From assembly GCF_035994945.1 (NCBI RefSeq), contig NZ_CP108677.1, positions 5,394,001-5,458,000 of the forward strand: a stretch of DNA of 64,000 nt, given 5' to 3'. Positions within the stretch are counted from its first letter, which is position 1. The number at the start of each line of letters is the position of its first letter. Both the position numbers and the translations under genes were made by a program. This DNA comes from Streptomyces sp. NBC_01216. GTDB taxonomy: Bacteria; Actinomycetota; Actinomycetes; Streptomycetales; Streptomycetaceae. Positions 1 through 7,310 of this stretch are shown one piece after another. A model generated the notes under the pieces. That model was given only the letters and a program-made list of their open reading frames with translations. It did no database searches and was not told the DNA's origin.

Positions 1-513
1 AACTCCTACGACAGCGGCGACTGGTTCAACGCGATCCACTGGGACTGCCGCGAAGGCAACGGCTTCGGCCGCGGCCTGCCCCCGGCCGCCGACAACCGGG
101 CCAAGTGGCCCTACGCGAGGCCGCTGCTCACCGCGCCGGCGCTGACGGCGGACTGCGGGCAGATCGAGGCCGCGTCCGCCGCCTACCGGGACCTCCAGAG
201 GATCCGGACGACCGAGCCGGCCTTCTCCCTCGCCACCGCCGAGCAGGTGCAGGGCGCCCTGTCCTTCCCGCTCTCCGGAAGCGGCGAGACCCCGGGCGTG
301 ATCACCATGCGCCTCGACGGCCTGGTCGTGGTCTTCAACGCCACCCCGGACCGGCGGTCCCAGCGGGTCGCCGCCCTGGCCGGCGAGGGCTACCGGCTCC
401 ACCCGGTCCAGGCCGGCGGCGCGGACACCGTCGTCAGGACCGCGTCCTACGAGCGGGAGTCGGGCACCTTCTCGGTCCCGGCCCGGACCGTGGCGGTCTT
501 CACCACCCGCTGA
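1..513 (+). CDS. pulA: Pullulanase-type alpha-1,6-glucosidase, C-terminal part (5' end outside window)
   Basis: The frame is open from base 1 and stops at 511-513, so only the last 170 residues are present. They begin with NSYDSGDWFNAIHWD, a motif found near the end of the catalytic barrel in pullulanase-type debranching enzymes of glycoside hydrolase family 13. The rest looks like the C-terminal beta domain of these enzymes (short strands such as GVITMRLDGLVVVFN). The enzyme would hydrolyse alpha-1,6 branch points in pullulan, glycogen or starch dextrins. Streptomyces versions are commonly exported, but the N-terminus is missing, so a signal peptide cannot be checked. The next gene converges from the other strand 78 bases downstream. 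Confidence 0.85.
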   Translation, partial: NSYDSGDWFNAIHWDCREGNGFGRGLPPAADNRAKWPYARPLLTAPALTADCGQIEAASAAYRDLQRIRTTEPAFSLATAEQVQGALSFPLSGSGETPGVITMRLDGLVVVFNATPDRRSQRVAALAGEGYRLHPVQAGGADTVVRTASYERESGTFSVPARTVAVFTTR

Positions 514-591
514 CCCCGGCCCGCCACGCCCCTGCCCGCGGACACCTGTCCGGGTACCTGCCCGTGGCCTGACCGGCCGGGTCCCGGCTGG

Positions 592-1104
592 TCAGGCCAC
601 GACCTTCTCCAGCAGCGTGACCCGGTAGCACCTCCCGTCGGCGGCGGTCTTCTCCAGACCGTCGCCGATCGTGGTGTATCCGGCCGCCTCGTAGTAGTCC
701 CGCAGCCGCGGGTTGCCCGCCTCGCAGTCCAGCCGCGCCACCCGCCGGCCCCGGGCCGCGATCCGATCCTCCGCGTGGGCGAGCAGCGTCCGCCCGGTGC
801 CGGCCGGCGCGGCGGTACGGTCCGTCATCAGCCGGTGGACGTACCCGGCCGTCGGCGGCTGCTCCCCCCAGACCCGCTCGTCCTTCCACCACAACTCGTA
901 GGCGCCGAGCGCCGTCCCGCCGCGCGAGGCCAGCCACACCTCGCCGACGGCCATCCGCGCCCGGAAGTGCTCCCGGTCCTTGTCGCCCGGCTTCCACTGC
1001 TCTATGCCCTGGCGGATCATCCAGTGCGCGACGTCGTCGAACAACTTCACCAGGAGGTCCAGATCGCGATCGTCCGCCTGTCGGAATGTCACTTGTACGG
1101 TCAT
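592..1104 (-). CDS. GNAT family N-acetyltransferase
   Basis: A 170-residue protein with the layout of a single-domain GCN5-related acetyltransferase. The N-terminal half carries FRQADDRDLDLLVKLFDDV, and the acetyl-CoA loop is around APAGTGRTLLAHAEDRIAARG. The C-terminal strand-helix segment is LDCEAGNPRLRDYYEAAGY, typical of GNAT motif B. It probably transfers an acetyl group to a small amine or amino acid; the substrate is unknown. I chose the ATG at 1104 (MTVQVTF) over an upstream ATG at 1173, because the longer form would add a non-conserved tail running into the divergent gene that starts at 1160. The 55-base gap to that gene must hold both promoters. Confidence 0.85.
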   Translation of the reverse strand: MTVQVTFRQADDRDLDLLVKLFDDVAHWMIRQGIEQWKPGDKDREHFRARMAVGEVWLASRGGTALGAYELWWKDERVWGEQPPTAGYVHRLMTDRTAAPAGTGRTLLAHAEDRIAARGRRVARLDCEAGNPRLRDYYEAAGYTTIGDGLEKTAADGRCYRVTLLEKVVA

Positions 1105-1159
1105 CGGATCACCGTAAGGGTGTGGGTGGAGACACCGACGACCGGGAGTGAGAAGACCG

Positions 1160-1492
1160 ATGCCCCAGATCACCGTGGACTACTCCGCGCCGCTCGACCG
1201 GCGCGGCTTCGCGCTCGCGCTGCACCCGCTCGTCGTCGAAACGGTCGACACCCAGATCGACACGTGCAAGACCCGCTTCCGCGAGATCGAGGAGACGGTC
1301 TGCGGGGACGGCTCGACCGACGACGTGGTGGTCCACGTCGACATCGCCCTTCTCGCCGGCCGTTCGGCAAAGACCAAGGCCCGCCTCGCCGAGGCCGTGC
1401 TGGAACTGCTCCCACTCCACCTCAAGCAGCGGGACGGGGTGCGGACCTCGGTCGAGGTGCGCGACCTCGAACCCTCCTACCGCAAGCGCTGA
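1160..1492 (+). CDS. 5-carboxymethyl-2-hydroxymuconate isomerase-like (tautomerase superfamily) protein
   Basis: A 110-residue protein starting MPQITVDYSAPLDRRGF. Pro1 after Met removal and the segment DVVVHVDIALLAGRSAKTKARL resemble CHMI-type tautomerases, which use the N-terminal proline as the catalytic base. Characterised relatives act in homoprotocatechuate degradation, but no other gene of that pathway is present, so the substrate is unclear. The start at 1160 is preferred over 1148 because it gives the MPQ beginning expected for the family. The TGA stop (1490-1492) touches the left end of an inverted-repeat element (1493-1544). Confidence 0.75.
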   Translation: MPQITVDYSAPLDRRGFALALHPLVVETVDTQIDTCKTRFREIEETVCGDGSTDDVVVHVDIALLAGRSAKTKARLAEAVLELLPLHLKQRDGVRTSVEVRDLEPSYRKR

Positions 1493-1544
1493 GAGCCTGT
1501 CGGGTCGCCTTCGGCCGCCCGGTCACAGGCCGCCCGACCGGCTC
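1493..1544. repeat. Short inverted-repeat (MITE-like) element, copy 1, degenerate
   Basis: The left end is GAGCCTGTCGGGT (1493-1505) and the right end GCCCGACCGGCTC (1532-1544), an inverted match with two mismatches. It begins directly after the TGA stop of the upstream gene. Its right half encodes the last codons of the TetR gene on the other strand. It is one of three copies in this window; the others lie at 27871-27902 and 35287-35448. Confidence 0.6.
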
Positions 1545-2245
1545 TGGGGCGGCACCCGGGGCGCCAGCTCCACGAGTCGGCCGACCAGATCGCCGAACGG
1601 GCCGTCGGCCGGCTCGTCCGCGAGGATCCGGACCAGCAGGTCCGCCATCTCCTCGTCGTAGGCGGCGCTCACCGCGGCCAGTGCGGCGAAGTCGTGCACC
1701 AGCTGCGACTCCAGTTCCGCGCGCGGTATCCGGCGTCCGTCCAGCCAGATCAGCGCCGTCGACTCGGCGAGCGACACCCAGGAACGGACCACCAGTTCGA
1801 GTCGGGCGGAGGGCTTTCCGACCTCCAGGTGTGCCAGGATCTGCTCGTACGCGGCCTGCCGCACCTCGTCGATCATCGCGTGGGTGGTGGACGAGCCGAC
1901 CGCGGGCCCGCCGCGCATCAGCGCCGAGAATCCCGGCCCGTGTCCCTCCACGAAGTCGAAGTACCGGCGCATCACCCGCAGCAGTCGTGCCCCCAGCGGT
2001 CCGTTCGGCGGCTCCACGAACCGGGCGGCCAGCTCGTCGGCGGCCCGCCGCAGCGCCGCCTCGTACAGGCTCTGCTTGCCGGGGAAGTAGTGATAGACCA
2101 GAGGCCGTGAGATCCCGGCGGCGGCGGCGATCTCGTCGATGGAGACCTCGTCGGGAGAGCGGTGGCTGAACAACTCCAGCGCCACCCCGATGAGCTGCTG
2201 TCTGCGCTCCTCGACGCCCATCCTTCGGCGTACTCCGGTCGTCAT
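1523..2245 (-). CDS. TetR/AcrR family transcriptional regulator
   Basis: A 240-residue regulator with a clear N-terminal TetR helix-turn-helix at about residues 10-58 (RRQQLIGVALELF, then DEIAAAAGISRPLVYHYFPGKQSLYEAA). The all-helical C-terminal ligand domain is not conserved enough to name a ligand. It is transcribed divergently from the small membrane protein gene at 2284, with only 38 bases between the starts, so that gene is the most likely target together with its own promoter. The last codons (QSRSGGL and stop) lie inside the inverted-repeat element at 1493-1544, which suggests that the element supplied the present C-terminus. Confidence 0.88.
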   Translation of the reverse strand: MTTGVRRRMGVEERRQQLIGVALELFSHRSPDEVSIDEIAAAAGISRPLVYHYFPGKQSLYEAALRRAADELAARFVEPPNGPLGARLLRVMRRYFDFVEGHGPGFSALMRGGPAVGSSTTHAMIDEVRQAAYEQILAHLEVGKPSARLELVVRSWVSLAESTALIWLDGRRIPRAELESQLVHDFAALAAVSAAYDEEMADLLVRILADEPADGPFGDLVGRLVELAPRVPPQSRSGGL

Positions 2246-2283
2246 GCGAACAGCCTAGCGGGCGTCCGATACGCTCCTCTCAC

Positions 2284-2751
2284 ATGAGCGCTTCTGACCA
2301 GGACACGACGGCTCCGACAGCTACCGGGAACGCGGTCCGGGACACGGACGCGACGCAGCCGGAGGAGTCGTCCTCGTCCGGAGGGAAGCCCGCGGCGGGG
2401 GAGCGTGTTCCGGCCGGAGCCGGCGAACCCGCCGAGGCCGCCGCCGAGTCCGCGGACGAGGCCGTCGTCGCGGACACGGACGGGGTCCGGGCCGGGGGCG
2501 CGACCCCCCGGCAGGCCCGCCGCCTACGCGTCGCCGCCGCCTCCGTCCTGCTGGTCGCGATGGCGGTGGTGCTGGTGATCCGGCTGGCCAGCCGCACGTC
2601 CGTGCTGGTCGTCGGGGTCTACGGACTGGCCATGATTCTCTGCGGTGTGGTGATCGAGCTCTCCCGCAACGGCCGCACACGGCTGGGCACCTGGCTCCTG
2701 GTGGGAGGTCTCGCCGCCGCGCTCGCCTTCGACTGGCTGATCCTGCCCTGA
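2284..2751 (+). CDS. Small membrane protein with acidic, low-complexity N-terminus
   Basis: A 155-residue protein. The first 75 residues are rich in Ala, Glu, Asp, Thr and Pro and look disordered. Then follow three hydrophobic stretches: VAAASVLLVAMAVVLVIRLA, VLVVGVYGLAMILCGVVIEL and LGTWLLVGGLAAALAFDWLI. The topology suggests an integral membrane protein with a cytoplasmic tail. I do not recognise a family and assign no function. Its start is 38 bases from the divergent TetR gene, so it is probably under that regulator's control. Confidence 0.7.
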   Translation: MSASDQDTTAPTATGNAVRDTDATQPEESSSSGGKPAAGERVPAGAGEPAEAAAESADEAVVADTDGVRAGGATPRQARRLRVAAASVLLVAMAVVLVIRLASRTSVLVVGVYGLAMILCGVVIELSRNGRTRLGTWLLVGGLAAALAFDWLILP

Positions 2752-2767
2752 CCCCGCCCGACAGCTC

Positions 2768-3874
2768 TCAGAGGTCGAGGACGAGCCGTTCCCCCGCGCA
2801 GCGGGACACGCAGATCAGCATCGATCCGGTCCGCTCGGCATCGGTGAGCAGTTCGTCCCGGTGATCGATCTCGCCCTCCAGGACCCGCTGTCGGCAGGTA
2901 CCGCAGAATCCCTGTTCGCAGGAGTACGGGACACCCGGAAGCGCGGACCGGACGGCGGCGAGCACCGACTGGTCCGCTGCGACGGTCACCGTGCGGGCGG
3001 AGCGCCGCAGTTCGACCTCGAAGGGCCGGCCGCCGGCCACCGCGGCGGGCGAGAAGCGCTCCAGACGGGGGGCGTGTCCCTCGGGCAGCGCGGCGGTGAC
3101 GGCGTCCATCAGGCCCTCGGGGCCGCAGCAGTACACGGCGGTCCCGGCGCGGACGGCGCCCAGGAAGCCGAGTTCGGGCAGGCCCGTCCTCCGCCGCCGG
3201 CCGGCGGGACCGTCATCCCGTTCCGTCCGGTCCCCGGTCACGACCGTGACCCGCCCGTCCGCCCCGCCCAGCTTCTCGACCTCGTCGAGATAGGGCAGGG
3301 TGGCCCGGCTGCGCCCGCAGTACAGCAGGCGCCAGTCGGCACCGGCCGCCTCGACGGCTCGCAGCATCGCCAGGATCGGTGTGATGCCGATGCCGCCCGC
3401 GATGAAGACGTACGCCGGGGCGTCGACCAGCGGGAAGCGGTTGCGCGGACCCCGGATCTCGATCTCGGTGCCCTCGTGGAGCCGTTCGTGCACCTCGCGC
3501 GAGCCGCCCCGGCCGCCCCGCGCCTCCTCGATGAGCCGGGTGGTCACGGTGTAGGCGCCGGTCTCGGCCGGGTCGCCGCAGAGCGAGTACGGGCGCACCA
3601 GGCCGGAGGGCAGCACGAGTTCGATGTGGGCGCCCGGCTGCCACGCGGGCAGCCCGGTGCCTTCGAGCCGGAGCTCGACGACGCCCTCCGCGGGTTCGCC
3701 GCGCCGGGTGACGAGGACCCTGCGCGTGACGGTGGCGAGCCGGCCTCGGCCGGAGACCGGCTCCTCCAGGGCGGGCATCGGCCACAGCGGTGCGGCGCCG
3801 ATCCGGCGGCGCAGGGCACGCCGGGCGAGCAGCGCGGCTCCGGCGGCGAGGACGACGGTACGCGGGCGGAGCAT
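2768..3874 (-). CDS. Ferredoxin-NAD(P)H reductase-like oxidoreductase with C-terminal 2Fe-2S domain (PDR/VanB type)
   Basis: A 368-residue protein with three modules. An FMN/FAD-binding barrel carries RPYSLCG near residue 95. The NAD-binding domain carries FIAGGIGITPILAML and YCCGPEGLMDAV. A plant-type 2Fe-2S ferredoxin domain sits at the end, with CEQGFCGTC at about residues 319-327 and a further cysteine pair near 355-359. This is the electron-transfer half of phthalate dioxygenase reductase-like systems, passing electrons from NAD(P)H to an oxygenase or desaturase. An N-terminal hydrophobic stretch (VVLAAGAALLA) may anchor it to the membrane. It starts 2 bases after the stop of the hydrolase gene upstream, so the two are translationally coupled and their products may work together. 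Confidence 0.88.
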   Translation of the reverse strand: MLRPRTVVLAAGAALLARRALRRRIGAAPLWPMPALEEPVSGRGRLATVTRRVLVTRRGEPAEGVVELRLEGTGLPAWQPGAHIELVLPSGLVRPYSLCGDPAETGAYTVTTRLIEEARGGRGGSREVHERLHEGTEIEIRGPRNRFPLVDAPAYVFIAGGIGITPILAMLRAVEAAGADWRLLYCGRSRATLPYLDEVEKLGGADGRVTVVTGDRTERDDGPAGRRRRTGLPELGFLGAVRAGTAVYCCGPEGLMDAVTAALPEGHAPRLERFSPAAVAGGRPFEVELRRSARTVTVAADQSVLAAVRSALPGVPYSCEQGFCGTCRQRVLEGEIDHRDELLTDAERTGSMLICVSRCAGERLVLDL

Positions 3875-3876
3875 GC

Positions 3877-4761
3877 TCAGCGGCCTCCGTTGGCGCCGGG
3901 GGAACGGGTCAGATAGGCCACCGCCTGCTCCGTGTTCCCCTCCTGTGAGGGGTGGTAGTCACGGCTCAGATAGCGGGGGACGGCACGCAGCAGGTCGGGC
4001 GTGGAGGGCAGGACGCCCTGGCGTCCGCGACGCACGAACTGTCCGACGGAGGCCCTGCCGTCCAGCAGGGTGGGGTCGTTCGCCATGAAGAAGCGGATGC
4101 CGCGCTGCCAGAGGAAGACCAGGGCGCCGAAGGCCGTCGCCCAGGTACGGGCCCTGCGCCGGTAGCCGCCGTCGAGGTGCATGAACAGTTCGAAGGCGAC
4201 CGAGCGGTGCTCGACCTCTTCCGCACCGTGCCAGCGCAGCAGGTCCAGCATGGTCGGGTCGGCGCCCCGCCGGTCGAGTTCGCCGGCGTTGAGGACCCAG
4301 TTCCCGAGGAACGCGGTGTAGTGCTCGATGGCGGCGATCAGGGCGACCCGCTCCCGCAGCCACCAGCGCCGCGGCGCGCCGGGCGGCAGTGTCCGGTCGC
4401 CGAGCAGCTTCTCGAAGAACCAGTCGACCTGCGCCGTGTACGGGGTGGGGTCGAGGCCGAGGCGCCTGAGGTGGGGGAGGACGTCGTCGTGTGCCTGGGA
4501 GTGGACCGCCTCCTGGCCGATGAATCCGATGACGTCCGCACGCAGCCGGTCGTCGGTGACGTACGGCAGCACCTGCTTGTAGACGTGGACGAACCAGCGT
4601 TCGCCGGCGGGGAGCAGCAGGTGCAGCACATTGATCGTGTGAGTGGTGAACGGGTCGCCGGGCACCCAGTGCAGCGGGGTCTTCTCCCAGTCGAAGGAGA
4701 CCTTCCGGGCCTTGAGTTCGATGTGCTCGGACGCCACCGGTACAGGCTGCGTATTAGACAT
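3877..4761 (-). CDS. Predicted metal-dependent hydrolase (PF10118-like)
   Basis: A 294-residue protein starting MSNTQPVPVASEHIELKAR. It contains the paired Glu/His motifs expected of a ferritin-like di-metal centre: GFIGQEAVHSQAHD near the middle and AEEVEHRSVAFELF further on. This fits the family annotated as predicted metal-dependent hydrolase; the true reaction is not established. The gene precedes the ferredoxin reductase with only a 2-base gap, which suggests that the reductase feeds electrons to this protein and that it may be an oxygenase or desaturase rather than a hydrolase (inference). I chose the start at 4761 because the upstream open frame is arginine/glycine-rich shadow sequence. 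Confidence 0.8.
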   Translation of the reverse strand: MSNTQPVPVASEHIELKARKVSFDWEKTPLHWVPGDPFTTHTINVLHLLLPAGERWFVHVYKQVLPYVTDDRLRADVIGFIGQEAVHSQAHDDVLPHLRRLGLDPTPYTAQVDWFFEKLLGDRTLPPGAPRRWWLRERVALIAAIEHYTAFLGNWVLNAGELDRRGADPTMLDLLRWHGAEEVEHRSVAFELFMHLDGGYRRRARTWATAFGALVFLWQRGIRFFMANDPTLLDGRASVGQFVRRGRQGVLPSTPDLLRAVPRYLSRDYHPSQEGNTEQAVAYLTRSPGANGGR

Positions 4762-4899
4762 GGCGTCAATGTACTGAGGGGTAAGCAGTTGGCAACAGGC
4801 TTGTGCACCGGCTTTCTGCACCGCCGGCCGCTCGCCCCGCCACCGCCCGGCGTGCCCTCCACCCGCCGCCGGTCTCGCCTTTCGCCGGCCTCCGCCCCT

Positions 4900-5623
4900 C
4901 CGCGTGCCTTCCTCCGGTCCGCCGCCCGCCAACGCGGCGCGCCCACCCGGGTCCCGTCCTTCAGCGTGCCGTTGACGCCCGCCCGCGCGCCCGGCTTCGC
5001 CGTCAGCGCCGGCAGATGGCCGTCCACCCGGCCGGTGACCCCGCCCGAGGTCTCCGGCGAGGCGAAGTCGCTCGTCCCCGCCGCCAGCGCGTACCACTGT
5101 CCGCTCCCGGCCTGCCGCAGCACGCCGACCAGCACGCGGGGGTCGCGCACCCCACAGGCCGTGGAGTCCTCTGCCTGCGCCGCCAGTGCCGCCGGGACCG
5201 GCGGACGGCCCACCGCACCCGGGCCCGCCGCGCCCGCCCGCAGCGGATCGGGTGCCTGGAACCGGGCGAGCGTCCGGCTCCCGTTGCCCTGCCAGGCCCC
5301 GCAGCGCGAAGGCGGCCCGCGCGGCCCCCGGAGAGCGCGGAAAGCCTCTGGTCCAGGGTCAGTTCCTCGGCTCCCCCGGCGCGCGGGAACAACCGCAGGC
5401 CCCACACCCGGGGCAGCGGCGGGCGGAACCGCGCCCGCTGCGGCAGCGCCCCGCGCCACAGGGGGAGTCCGGCGGTCAGGACCCGTCGGTCGCGTCCCAG
5501 CGTGGGCGGCAGCACGAGATACGCGATCCTGACCAGCCGCGGATAGTGCTCCACGAGTGCGGCCTCGGACTGTTCGACGTCGACGGGGCCGAAAGGGGAC
5601 GGGTCGCGTTCCCGAGTGCTCAC
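4900..5623 (-). pseudogene. Decayed gene with several frameshifts or internal deletions
   Basis: The N-terminal part reads well from an ATG at 5623 (MSTRERDPSPFGPVDVEQSE, then LVEHYPRLVRIAYLVLPPTL), the style of the start of a sigma-factor-like or large hypothetical protein. After about 5330 that frame turns into arginine-rich nonsense. Sensible protein reappears in other frames: ARAAFALRGL just downstream, then a C-terminal-like segment (AQAEDSTACGVRDPRVLVGV, WYALAAGTSDFASPETSGGV, VNGTLKDGTRVG) at roughly 4930-5300. The last frame has no stop before it enters the next gene. At least two frame changes are needed to join the parts, so the locus cannot make a full protein unless the sequence is wrong. 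The limits given are approximate. Confidence 0.6.
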
Positions 5624-5748
5624 GTTCGGCGGAACGAGCGAATCATCCGATGGTCACCCCGGAGCGCGTCACCCTCCCTGCCCGGGGGGAGCGGGCGCCC
5701 GGCCCGCCGGGGGTCGGCGTCCCGCTCCGTCCCCGGCGGGGCCTTCCC

Positions 5749-6549
5749 TCAGGCCGCGTGGACCGTGAGGCGCTCGCGGATCACCTTCGTCACCTCGTCC
5801 GGGACCCCGAGGCCGTCCCGCACGTAGCCCTCCATCGAACCGTGCCGCGACGCCACCTCGTCGAGCGCCGCCCGCAGGTACTCCGGGACGACCCCGATCA
5901 GCGCCAGTGCCAGTTCCGGGTCCCCGCCCTGCGCCGTGAACCCCTCGACGAGCGGGGCGAAGGCCAGGCGGACGGCGGGGTTGACCGCCAGGTACTCCGT
6001 CATCACCGTCTCCGCGTCCGCGCCGAGCAGCGAGAGCACGATCGTCGCCGCCCAGCCGGTGCGGTCCTTCCCCGCCGTGCAGTGGAAGAGCAGCGGGCCC
6101 CCGTAGGGGTCGCCCAGCTCGGTGAGGAAGGCGTGGTAGGAGGCGCGGGCCGACTCGGTGGTCACGAAAGCCCGGTAGGTGTTCGCGAAGGCCGTCCGCG
6201 CCCTGCCCCCGCCGAGTGCTTCCTCGGCCAGGGCCGGGTCGGCGAGCAGGGCCTTCAGCCGGGCCGCGGGCGGCAGCCCGGAGGTGGCCAGGTGGTCGGC
6301 GAGTACGTCCGCGACGAGCAGCCGCCCGCCCTCCGGGACCCGGTCGGGCCGTTCGGCGCGCTCCGCCGCGGTCCGGAAGTCGACCACCGTCCGGATGCCC
6401 AGGTCGCCCACCGCAGTGTCGGCCGGGTCCAGGCGGTCGAGCTGTCCGGAGCGGAAGAGCCGGCCGGGGCGGACGCTGCGGCCCTCTCCGAGCGGGAGGG
6501 TGCCGAGGTCCCGGAGGTTGGCGACCGTGGCGGCGGGAATGGCGGGCAT
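5749..6549 (-). CDS. Tyrosine-protein phosphatase (Tyr_phosphatase3 / IphP-like)
   Basis: A 266-residue protein with the phosphatase signature HCTAGKDRTG around residue 160, holding the nucleophilic cysteine and the phosphate-binding arginine. The N-terminal RPGRLFRSGQLDRL and the following TVVDFRTAAERAERPD are typical of the IphP-like family. It should remove phosphate from phosphotyrosine or from small phosphoesters or phosphoinositides in the cytosol; no signal peptide is seen. The start at 6549 (MPAIPAATVANL) is chosen over long upstream extensions that overlap the lipoprotein gene on the other strand. It is divergent from that gene, with 111 bases between. Confidence 0.88.
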   Translation of the reverse strand: MPAIPAATVANLRDLGTLPLGEGRSVRPGRLFRSGQLDRLDPADTAVGDLGIRTVVDFRTAAERAERPDRVPEGGRLLVADVLADHLATSGLPPAARLKALLADPALAEEALGGGRARTAFANTYRAFVTTESARASYHAFLTELGDPYGGPLLFHCTAGKDRTGWAATIVLSLLGADAETVMTEYLAVNPAVRLAFAPLVEGFTAQGGDPELALALIGVVPEYLRAALDEVASRHGSMEGYVRDGLGVPDEVTKVIRERLTVHAA

Positions 6550-6660
6550 GGCGTCGACTCCTCCAGATCGGTCCTTTTCGTACCAAACCGTAATCGATCG
6601 GATTCCACCAGTCCCGCACGTTCCGCCCCGGAGCGCCAAGCCGGGCGGCACGATGTGCGG

Positions 6661-7104
6661 ATGATGATGTCTACGCGGCGAATCGTGACGGCGGCCGTTC
6701 TGGCCGCGACGGTGCTGGTGAGCGGTTGCGGCCGGGACGAGGCCCCCGAGGAGGCGACCGGCACGCTGGAGGAGATCGCCGCCCGGGCGGACTGCGCGCC
6801 GGACCTCCAGACGGAGGCGGCCGAGCTGCGCCAGGCGAGGTGTACGACGGCGGACGGCCGGTATGTCCTGCTCACCTTCGCCACGGACCGTGGTCAGCGC
6901 GAGTGGATCAACGAGGCCAAGGACTACGGCGGTTCGTACCTCGTCGGCCGCAAGTGGGTGGCTTCCGGGGACGCCGGCGCGGTCACGGCGCTGCGCGACC
7001 GGCTCGGCGGGACCGTGGAGACCGGCGCGGCGCACCAGTCGCACTCCTCTCCCCCCTCGTCCACCTCCCCCTCCGCGCACTCGGGCCACTCCGGACACCA
7101 CTGA
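6661..7104 (+). CDS. Small lipoprotein
   Basis: A 147-residue exported protein. Three consecutive ATG codons open the gene. The signal sequence is RRIVTAAVLAATVLVSGC with a lipobox ending VSGC, so Cys would be lipid-modified and the protein held on the outer face of the membrane. The mature part contains two more cysteines (ADCAPD and QARCTT) that could form a disulfide. The middle section (YVLLTFATDRGQREWINEA) may be a small folded domain. The tail is rich in Ser, Pro and His and ends in a short HSGHSGHH run that could bind metal. No function is recognised. Confidence 0.8.
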   Translation: MMMSTRRIVTAAVLAATVLVSGCGRDEAPEEATGTLEEIAARADCAPDLQTEAAELRQARCTTADGRYVLLTFATDRGQREWINEAKDYGGSYLVGRKWVASGDAGAVTALRDRLGGTVETGAAHQSHSSPPSSTSPSAHSGHSGHH

Positions 7105-7219
7105 CGACCGGGACGGTGCCGGGCTCCCGGCCCCGTCCCCCCGGCCCGGTGCTTCTCACCCCGGGCCGGCCGCCCCGTCACCGCCGTCGCACCCGCCCCG
7201 CCGGCCCGGATCGAGGAAG

Positions 7220-7248
7220 GACCCGGCCTCAGGAGCGGAGGCCGGGTC
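7220..7248. terminator. Hairpin terminator between lipoprotein and DUF1996 genes
   Basis: An 11-bp perfect stem (7220-7230 with 7238-7248, GACCCGGCCTC type) around a 7-base loop. It lies about 60 bases beyond the DUF1996 stop and 115 bases beyond the lipoprotein stop, so it can serve both convergent genes. There is no U-run, as is usual in Streptomyces. Confidence 0.6.
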
Positions 7249-7310
7249 ACGGGCGAGGGGGCGCGTTCCCCCGGACACCTGCGCTCCGGGGCCGCTCCGG
7301 GGGAACGGTG

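Noticed and set aside
775..2169. Long open frame on the + strand across the GNAT, tautomerase and TetR genes
   Set aside because: Arg/Pro/Gly-rich product, opposite or out of frame to genes with clear motifs; a product of high GC in third positions.
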